Source: Bacillota bacterium
GTDB taxonomy: Bacteria > Bacillota > Bacilli > Bacillales > Cytobacillaceae
Direction of reading: 5' to 3'
Assembly: GCA_030705955.1 (NCBI GenBank)
Contig: JAUZPL010000027.1
Coordinates: 1-49,956 of the forward strand
Length of the DNA: 49,956 nucleotides
Part shown: positions 44,877 through 49,956 of the stretch, in pieces
How the letters are laid out: every line of letters starts with the position of its first letter
How positions within the stretch are numbered: the first letter of the stretch is position 1
The notes under the pieces: model-generated
Told to the model about the DNA's origin: nothing
What the model saw: the letters and a program-made list of their open reading frames with translations, nothing else
Databases searched by the model: none
Position numbers and translations under genes: made by a program

Positions 44877-45008
44877 TTGACAAGAACTTGGTTACTACAG
44901 AAGCAAAAAGCAAATTCGATTAATATAGACAGAATTAGATATTATAAAACTTCTTATTTATCGTTATTGATTGAAATTAATAAAAAAAGAAGAAAGGGAT
45001 GTGATTAA
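44877..45008 (+). CDS. Small basic protein (43 aa)
   Basis: TTG 44877 follows GGGGGGATGATTA. The protein begins MTRTWLLQKQKANSINIDRI and ends in a basic NKKRRKGCD. Its stop lies just before the GTG of the next gene. The family is unknown, but the spacing supports a real operon member. Confidence 0.5.
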   Translation: MTRTWLLQKQKANSINIDRIRYYKTSYLSLLIEINKKRRKGCD

Positions 45009-45009
45009 T

Positions 45010-45222
45010 GTGTCACCATTAACCCGAATAAGAAACGGTAAGGAGATTGAGATTCGAATTTTACCCGAGTCTGCTTATATGGAAAATATTCAAGGAAATG
45101 TGTATCACCAACGTGCCATTGAAAAACAAAAGGCTAAACGGAACAGTGTAGAATTTTGGGAAAAGGAGTTAGCTAAACTTAAGGCAAAAAACAAATATTA
45201 TAAGGGGAAAGTTACATTATGA
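45010..45222 (+). CDS. Small hypothetical protein (70 aa)
   Basis: GTG 45010, behind AAAGGGATG, gives MSPLTRIRNGKEIEIRILPE; GTG 45001 and TTG 44971 are other possible starts. The C-terminal half is a charged helix (RAIEKQKAKRNSVEFWEKEL). Its stop overlaps the ATG of the next gene (ATGA), so the two are coupled. The family is unknown. Confidence 0.6.
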   Translation: MSPLTRIRNGKEIEIRILPESAYMENIQGNVYHQRAIEKQKAKRNSVEFWEKELAKLKAKNKYYKGKVTL

Positions 45223-45836
45223 GTATTTTTAAAGCTGAATTTAAAGTAAATAAAGAAGTTGATATTCAAAAATCAAACCTAAAAGAATTATATATTTCTC
45301 GTATTCCTAAAATTATGAAGGATAAATCTGCAGCTGCTGTTGTTGAAAAACTCGCAAACCACATAGACCGTGTTGAAAATATCCAGCATGAAATAGCCGA
45401 AAAGCAAAACGAATTAATTGATATGCGAGAACAGTCAGCAACCTTACAGAAACAATATCAAGAAGGCATGGATAGGAAAATCCTTCGTGCTAAAATCGAA
45501 CTTGATGCTGAAATTGACATACAGGAGAATGAAATCAAAGTGTTATATATGAAGAAAGGTAATAAACAGGGATGGAAGATAGAAACCCTTGAAAGGGACT
45601 TAGATGTTCTAGCTTCAGCATATAATCCTCTTGCTGAACGCGAGTTGAAATTATATGAATCTGCTAAAAAAACACATGAACAATTTGTCCAAGCACGAAG
45701 TGCCTTCTTACTGGAACACAAAGCTAATCATGATATGTATTCAACATTATCAGAACTTGCTTTAAGAGGTACTGGTAAATTAATTGAAGATAAACTTGAT
45801 AGAATTTCAACACATAAGGCTGATGAATTATATTGA
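45219..45836 (+). CDS. Coiled-coil protein of the satellite-like element (205 aa)
   Basis: After a 35-residue head the protein is largely coiled coil (HIDRVENIQHEIAEKQNELI, later LKLYESAKKTHEQFVQ). There is no membrane segment and no catalytic motif. ATG 45219 overlaps the previous stop. A strong terminator follows. In phage satellites such genes sometimes interfere with helper packaging, but nothing in the sequence proves that. Confidence 0.6.
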   Translation: MSIFKAEFKVNKEVDIQKSNLKELYISRIPKIMKDKSAAAVVEKLANHIDRVENIQHEIAEKQNELIDMREQSATLQKQYQEGMDRKILRAKIELDAEIDIQENEIKVLYMKKGNKQGWKIETLERDLDVLASAYNPLAERELKLYESAKKTHEQFVQARSAFLLEHKANHDMYSTLSELALRGTGKLIEDKLDRISTHKADELY

Positions 45837-45873
45837 TATCATCAACCGAGACAAGATGAATCTATTATAAATC

Positions 45874-45917
45874 AACAAAAGAGTCGCTGGAATAATATTA
45901 TCCAACGGCTCTTTTGT
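45874..45917 (+). terminator. Terminator of the plus-strand small operon
   Basis: CAAAAGAG-TCG-TGGA pairs with TCCA-CGG-CTCTTTTG with minor mismatches. It lies 37 nt after the coiled-coil gene and can also serve the converging TOPRIM gene. Confidence 0.65.
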
Positions 45918-45949
45918 ATTGGAAAGTAAAAAACAATTGTTTAACTTAA

Positions 45950-46585
45950 TTATAATTCGTCCAAAAACTGGTTTAACTTGAAAAGACAATCATGTTCTAA
46001 ATTCCAATATCCTTTTTGAGCACCCAGGCCAACAGTATTGACTATTTCAGGCATTACAGATAAAAAAGCTTGTGCCTTAGCTTTAACTAAATTTTTTGGT
46101 TGTGTAATGTCTTCTATTGCAGCTACACTTTGAATAAATGAATCAACACATTGCATAATTGGGTTTTCTGCTTGTGTTCTTAAACAAAGATGTTCTAACA
46201 TCCCATTTTGTAAATCTCCTGGCATAATAAATATTCCTACTTTAATGATCCCACTTGTGTTGAATGAATCCGGATCTCTTGGGGGAACATACCCATTATC
46301 TTTGACTATATTTTTTACACTCTCAAACGCAGCCATATAGTCATTATCTCCATCTCTTACAATAGCTATAGACCGGACCTTTTCTCTGAATCCAGACCTT
46401 TTTACCGTAGCAGGAAACGAATATTTAAAGTTATCTTTTCCACCAACTGGTATTACGAGAACTTCATCTTGTTTATTGATTTTTTTTAATAAAGCATTAA
46501 AAAATTCAACTTCATCTTTTCCTTCAACTAATAGTAATTTAGGTTTATCAATTATTGCTTCACTATCCCGGTTAGGTAGAACCAT
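45950..46585 (-). CDS. TOPRIM nuclease-like protein (DUF3226/OLD type), partner of the ATPase
   Basis: This 211-residue protein has the TOPRIM hallmarks: LLLVEGKDEVEFF with the catalytic Glu21, and SIAIVRDGDND with the metal-binding Asp78 and Asp80. This resembles DUF3226 and the TOPRIM half of OLD nucleases. ATG 46585 follows the ATPase stop codon directly, with GGGAGGTAAGATAA as ribosome binding site inside that gene. Together they look like a split OLD or PARIS-type defence pair, in which the ATPase senses and the TOPRIM protein cuts nucleic acid. Which named system it belongs to is not settled. Confidence 0.8.
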   Translation of the reverse strand: MVLPNRDSEAIIDKPKLLLVEGKDEVEFFNALLKKINKQDEVLVIPVGGKDNFKYSFPATVKRSGFREKVRSIAIVRDGDNDYMAAFESVKNIVKDNGYVPPRDPDSFNTSGIIKVGIFIMPGDLQNGMLEHLCLRTQAENPIMQCVDSFIQSVAAIEDITQPKNLVKAKAQAFLSVMPEIVNTVGLGAQKGYWNLEHDCLFKLNQFLDEL

Positions 46586-47656
46586 TTATCTTACCTCCCA
46601 ACCGTTTTCTATTGCCGTCTGTAATACTTCAAAACTGAATTCATTTGCAATGGTTTTTTTTGTGTCGTTATTCTTTTCGAACCGGTAATACTTAAATTTA
46701 TCGCGCATATCTTCAGGTATACCATTTACGGCTGCATCGAGGCACTCATAATTATGAGTAGTTGCGAACACCTGGCAATTATATTCTTTCGCAAGTGTCG
46801 CTATAATCTTCCAAACTTTACTTAAAGCAGAATAATGAATTCCATTTTCAATTTCGTCAATAAATACAATCCCATTCTTACTAGCCATAATAGAGAGGAT
46901 TATTGACAAAAGTCTTGATGTACCGTCTCCCATATATGGAATTGGCACTTTTTTAGCAATCCCAATCTCTCCATATAACATGACAGTCCCGTTAGGTAGA
47001 GCTACAGATGAAAGCTCGTTTAAGTTAGGTTCTATAACCTTAAGGTAGTCTATAATGGGTTTTGTCTTTCCTTGTATATCTAACTCACCATACCTAACAG
47101 CATTTTCATGAGGGGAAGCATGTGTTTTAGAGGCTAAAAATACGCTGTTTATCTCCGGTGCTATCATATCAATAAACTCTACCCCAATACCATTAGGTTC
47201 TAGAACTATATTAGCCTTATGAGCCTTTCCTTCATTTTTTCTGTAACTCAATGCTAAAGCATTAGTGAAAATAGCATTACTTCCTGTATTAATTTGCCCT
47301 TCATTACCTTGCAGTTTTACGACTCTATTGTATTTATTATTGAATTCAATTTCTAAACTTTCTGTTTGTCCAAAATCGTTCGTTATCCTTATTTTTATCG
47401 ATTTACTTAAATCAAAGTCTTTAAAAATTGGGGCAAATAAAGCATCCGGTGTTAAAGGTATTTCACCTACACCACGCCAGTTATATTGTCTTAACATAAG
47501 TTGTGGGTTCATCCTGTCACCAAGTAAAAATAAGGATTCCAGTATGGTTGTTTTACCAGCATTATTTTTACCGCCAAATAAATTAATCTGAGCTAAATTA
47601 GGCACATTGAAATTCGATAGGCTCTTAAAGTTTTTAATCACAACATCCTTAATCAT
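46586..47656 (-). CDS. AAA/ABC-type ATPase of an OLD/PARIS-like defence pair
   Basis: This 356-residue ATPase begins MIKDVVIKNFKSLSNF and has Walker A FGGKNNAGKTTILES (about 27-41), an ABC signature-like GDGTSRLLSIILSIM (about 243), Walker B GIVFIDEIENGIH (about 262-274) and a His switch ATTHNYE (about 304). This is the OLD/AAA_15-AAA_21 group. ATG 47656, behind GAGGAGGTTCAAA, is the start. It is followed without a gap by a TOPRIM gene. As cargo of a satellite-like element it most likely acts against competing phages; that is inferred. Confidence 0.85.
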   Translation of the reverse strand: MIKDVVIKNFKSLSNFNVPNLAQINLFGGKNNAGKTTILESLFLLGDRMNPQLMLRQYNWRGVGEIPLTPDALFAPIFKDFDLSKSIKIRITNDFGQTESLEIEFNNKYNRVVKLQGNEGQINTGSNAIFTNALALSYRKNEGKAHKANIVLEPNGIGVEFIDMIAPEINSVFLASKTHASPHENAVRYGELDIQGKTKPIIDYLKVIEPNLNELSSVALPNGTVMLYGEIGIAKKVPIPYMGDGTSRLLSIILSIMASKNGIVFIDEIENGIHYSALSKVWKIIATLAKEYNCQVFATTHNYECLDAAVNGIPEDMRDKFKYYRFEKNNDTKKTIANEFSFEVLQTAIENGWEVR

Positions 47657-47768
47657 TTTGAACCTCCTCATAATTTGGAAATACTTCCATCTAAGATAAT
47701 TTTACAAGTTACACACAATATAATCTACCATTATAAAATTAGTTAATGGAAATTTAGAAACCTTCCTT

Positions 47769-48425
47769 TTAAATACCCGCCTTTTTCAAATCTGCAAGTA
47801 TTTCCTCCATACTTCGCTTCTTTTCCTCATATGTTTCATCCTCTTTGACAGACTGCTTCTCATAATATATATCTGACTCTTCCCACCAGTCAGGAAGAAC
47901 TTCGTTACGTAGTGGAGCCTTCTTACCAGGGTATTGACCCTTGTATTGATTTTGTATTTGATCCCCATGACAAGTCTGTTTTTGGCTCGTATTAGGTTTG
48001 TTTTTTCCCTTAGGGGTTGTATCGCGAACCTTCTCCACAACCACCTGAGCCTTATTTTTGACCTCCCTTACTGCCTCAACAATAACCTTTTTAACTTTCT
48101 TTAAAGGAGCATAGGCTAAAAGTTGAATTAGATTTGTTGTTTGACGTATTTTCCCTGTTAACTCATCGAGTTCCTTTCTTGGGGAAACCGCAAAAATATT
48201 TAATTGCTCTGCTTTCTTTACCGTATTTTGAACTGTACGAACCGAACACCCGACAGCCTTTGAAATGGTGGAATTTGATTCGAAGAATGAACCGTGGTAT
48301 TTGCGTAACTTGGAGATGATGTATTTAATTATAGCTTGACCTTGTGACCCGAAGGCACGAAGTTTTTCCATCATATGTTTGTTCCCGTGGTCAAAGATTT
48401 GTTCGGGGATTGTTAAGACTGTCAT
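47769..48425 (-). CDS. Winged-helix DNA-binding protein (218 aa)
   Basis: Residues about 25-80 form a helix-turn-helix (SNSTISKAVGCSVRTVQNTV followed by KKAEQLNIF). A basic linker and an acidic C-terminus follow (SVKEDETYEEKKRSMEEIL). ATG 48425, behind GAGGTGAACACC, is the start. It diverges from the ribbon-helix-helix gene across a region with two matching operators, so it is likely a regulator or initiator of the element. Confidence 0.7.
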   Translation of the reverse strand: MTVLTIPEQIFDHGNKHMMEKLRAFGSQGQAIIKYIISKLRKYHGSFFESNSTISKAVGCSVRTVQNTVKKAEQLNIFAVSPRKELDELTGKIRQTTNLIQLLAYAPLKKVKKVIVEAVREVKNKAQVVVEKVRDTTPKGKNKPNTSQKQTCHGDQIQNQYKGQYPGKKAPLRNEVLPDWWEESDIYYEKQSVKEDETYEEKKRSMEEILADLKKAGI

Positions 48426-48454
48426 GGTGTTCACCTCAGTTCTATGTTATAATT

Positions 48455-48513
48455 GTTGCGTTAAAGTGGCGTAACCAAATCACAATATTAATGTTACGTC
48501 TAAGTGGCGTAAC
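48455..48513. promoter_or_regulatory. Pair of 21-bp operators between divergent regulator genes
   Basis: 48455-48475 and 48493-48513 match at 18 of 21 positions and share AAGTGGCGTAAC. Each has inverted ends (GTTRCG ... CGTAAC), and they lie 38 bp apart. The position between two divergent DNA-binding protein genes suggests autoregulation by one of them. Confidence 0.7.
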
Positions 48514-48561
48514 AGTCAAGGGTTTATTAACTACATTTATAAAACTTTCGAGGTGAAGTAA

Positions 48562-48723
48562 ATGGCATATATTAACAAGCAAAAATTAAACATAGGAGTT
48601 ACAAAAGAGGTTTCAGAATGGGTAAAAGAAAAGGCAAAAAGTAGGGGAATGTCAGCAAGTGTTTATATTGAACAACTTATAAGAGCAGAAATGGATAAGG
48701 ATTCAAAAAAGAACAGTCAATAA
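48562..48723 (+). CDS. Ribbon-helix-helix DNA-binding protein (53 aa)
   Basis: ATG 48562 follows GAGGTGAAGTAA. The protein reads INKQKLNIGVTKEVSEWVKE, then GMSASVYIEQLIRAEM: a short beta strand and two helices in the CopG/Arc arrangement. Such dimers bind paired inverted repeats, which fits the operators just upstream. It probably represses its own promoter and the divergent one. Confidence 0.75.
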   Translation: MAYINKQKLNIGVTKEVSEWVKEKAKSRGMSASVYIEQLIRAEMDKDSKKNSQ

Positions 48724-48870
48724 ATGACTATCTATTTAATTATCATTCTTTTTTAAAGATATTCTTTTTTAAAGACTCTTTTTTCGTATGCAAAGTCGGG
48801 TGCAGACATTGGTATGCAGACCCCAGTGCAATCAGATAAACAATTCAGAAATAAAATAAATAGGTATAAT

Positions 48871-48905
48871 AAAAACCGTTCCAATTTTAGGAACGGTTAA
48901 TTTTT
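48871..48905. terminator. Bidirectional terminator after the integrase gene
   Basis: AACCGTTCC and GGAACGGTT form a 9-bp perfect stem flanked by A and T runs. It lies at the integrase stop codon and also faces the ribbon-helix-helix gene. Confidence 0.8.
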
Positions 48906-49879
48906 TATTTGCCGAAAATGTTATTTATTGGTGAGAAGGAATTATGTTGCCTTTTAACATCTGTATCAGTCATTTGAATGTATCTCCGAGTCATACTCAT
49001 GTCACTATGCCCTAAAATCTTTTGAAGGCTAAACGGGTCTCCACCATTCATAACATAGAATAATGCGCCTGTATGTCGGAATGTGTGGGGTGATACTCGC
49101 TTATTTGAGATTCCAGCTTTGCGACCATAATCCCTTAAATTGATTCTTACAGTAGCTTGATTTATTTGGTGTCCGTCATATGTAAGGAATAAATGATCGT
49201 CATAAAAATCCTCTGTTTCCTTCATATACTCTTTTAATAACTTAACTGTTTTAGTAGAAATCGGAACTTCTCTTGCTTTTCTTGATTTCGTTCCCATTGA
49301 TTCAAGTTTAATAACTCCTTCTTTAAAATCTACATTACTTCGCTTCATTTCCACTAATTCTGAAATTCTAACAAGAGTATCCAACAATACAAATATTATT
49401 ACTTTATCACGAAACCCAGTATATAATTTTTCATCTATTACGGATAATAATCTTTTGATCTCGTCAGGTGTAAATGATTCTAATGTATCCTCTGGGGTTT
49501 TAATTGGCTTGAAATCTTCGTGTATCGGTTCATTTACGAATCCTTTTTTATAGCAGTAGCGGATAAAAGCCCTCATAGTCCTTACTCTAATATTAACAGT
49601 CATTGGTGCCAATTCTTTTTCATTCAACATATATCCGATGTACTCTTGAAAATCTTCTAACGTAATGTTCTTGTTTGTCTTTTCGTTACCAAGAAATTCT
49701 TTTATATTAACGAAGTGCTGGTAGTATTCATTTATTGTTCTTGGAGCAAGTCCTTCCGTTTTCTTGTAAGCCATGAATTTTGAAAACATATCATCGAGCG
49801 TTAATTCATCCAAAAATTCCTCAACACTTTTTATGCCAACATCTCCACGCTTGTACTTTCGAACCGTTTTCTTTTGCAT
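48905..49879 (-). CDS. int: Tyrosine recombinase/integrase of the right-hand element
   Basis: This 324-residue recombinase has an N-terminal core-binding domain (about 25-115) and a catalytic domain with LVRISEL (Arg), SPHTFRHTGAL (His-x-x-Arg), LGHSDMSMTRRYIQM (His and the Tyr nucleophile). It is closer to XerC/XerD-like and plasmid-type integrases than the 373-residue enzyme next to tRNA-Sec. ATG 49879 lies behind GGAGGCTATTTTT. It is the right-most gene, so the attachment site of the element should be near 49880-49956 or beyond. Confidence 0.9.
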   Translation of the reverse strand: MQKKTVRKYKRGDVGIKSVEEFLDELTLDDMFSKFMAYKKTEGLAPRTINEYYQHFVNIKEFLGNEKTNKNITLEDFQEYIGYMLNEKELAPMTVNIRVRTMRAFIRYCYKKGFVNEPIHEDFKPIKTPEDTLESFTPDEIKRLLSVIDEKLYTGFRDKVIIFVLLDTLVRISELVEMKRSNVDFKEGVIKLESMGTKSRKAREVPISTKTVKLLKEYMKETEDFYDDHLFLTYDGHQINQATVRINLRDYGRKAGISNKRVSPHTFRHTGALFYVMNGGDPFSLQKILGHSDMSMTRRYIQMTDTDVKRQHNSFSPINNIFGK

Positions 49880-49956
49880 AAAAATAGCCTCCTATAAATT
49901 TTTATAGGTGACTAAGAGTAAATGTCCTTCACAGTCTCGACAAACAGTCTTCAACA

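Larger units (their letters stand above)
40828..49879. mobile_element. Probable phage-satellite-like integrative element
   Basis: The segment has the gene set of phage-inducible islands: integrase at one end, divergent small DNA-binding regulators, a primase-helicase with an iteron origin just downstream, and cargo (ATPase/TOPRIM pair). No structural phage genes are present. The ends are not defined: no flanking direct repeat was found, and the left limit could be further left. It could also be an integrated plasmid. Confidence 0.5.

Overview
The window is AT-rich, has strong GGAGG-type ribosome binding sites and uses TTG and GTG starts freely. Its gene types (serine recombinases, SatD, Hachiman, phage-satellite replication genes) fit a low-GC Gram-positive, most likely a Bacillaceae chromosome. 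A selenocysteine tRNA gene on the minus strand (36047-36143) suggests a selenocysteine-using lineage. Almost everything here is accessory DNA: defence systems, recombinases and decayed phage or transposon pieces. Housekeeping genes are nearly absent.

Layout. 1-135: end of an IS3-type element. 370-7061: a 904-residue SF1 helicase, then a Nudix hydrolase, a DUF2075 nuclease-helicase and an SRA-like/HNH endonuclease that may form a modification-dependent restriction module. 7258-12376: small genes leading to a translationally coupled pair of large serine recombinases. 12377-17800: a Hachiman operon (hamA, hamB) set among gene fragments, including a frameshifted phage tail-tube gene, with a 24-nt imperfect direct repeat at both ends. 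18169-19866: a SatD-like protein and a DUF3307 membrane protein separated by a 29-bp repeat array. 20351-20455: IS21 fragment.

20701-28324 is the most unusual part. It looks like a single seven-gene minus-strand operon: PLD-nuclease/helicase, a 56-residue protein, a DndD-like SMC ATPase, a protein resembling Dnd-system-associated protein 4, a 147-residue protein homologous to the C-terminal domain of the restriction enzyme, a Dam-type methyltransferase and a PD-(D/E)XK restriction endonuclease. No sulfur-insertion genes are visible, so Dnd-type ATPase parts appear to be joined to a methylation-based restriction system. 28325-31350 is a graveyard of remnants (Dam methylase, terminase small subunit, a 25-bp perfect hairpin). 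31379-36047: a third serine recombinase, a GIY-YIG-type protein, then an excisionase and tyrosine integrase lying against the 3' end of the tRNA-Sec gene, which is the probable attachment site.

Right of the tRNA come a single-chain type IIG restriction-modification enzyme (36594-39146) and, at about 40828-49879, a second integrative element that resembles a phage satellite. It has a primase-helicase gene followed by an iteron-type origin (ten GTTCCA/TGGAAC hexamers flanking an AT-rich stretch), small DNA-binding proteins with a duplicated operator, an ATPase/TOPRIM pair of the OLD/PARIS type as probable defence cargo, and its own tyrosine integrase. The whole looks like a defence island built by repeated integration at and near tRNA-Sec.
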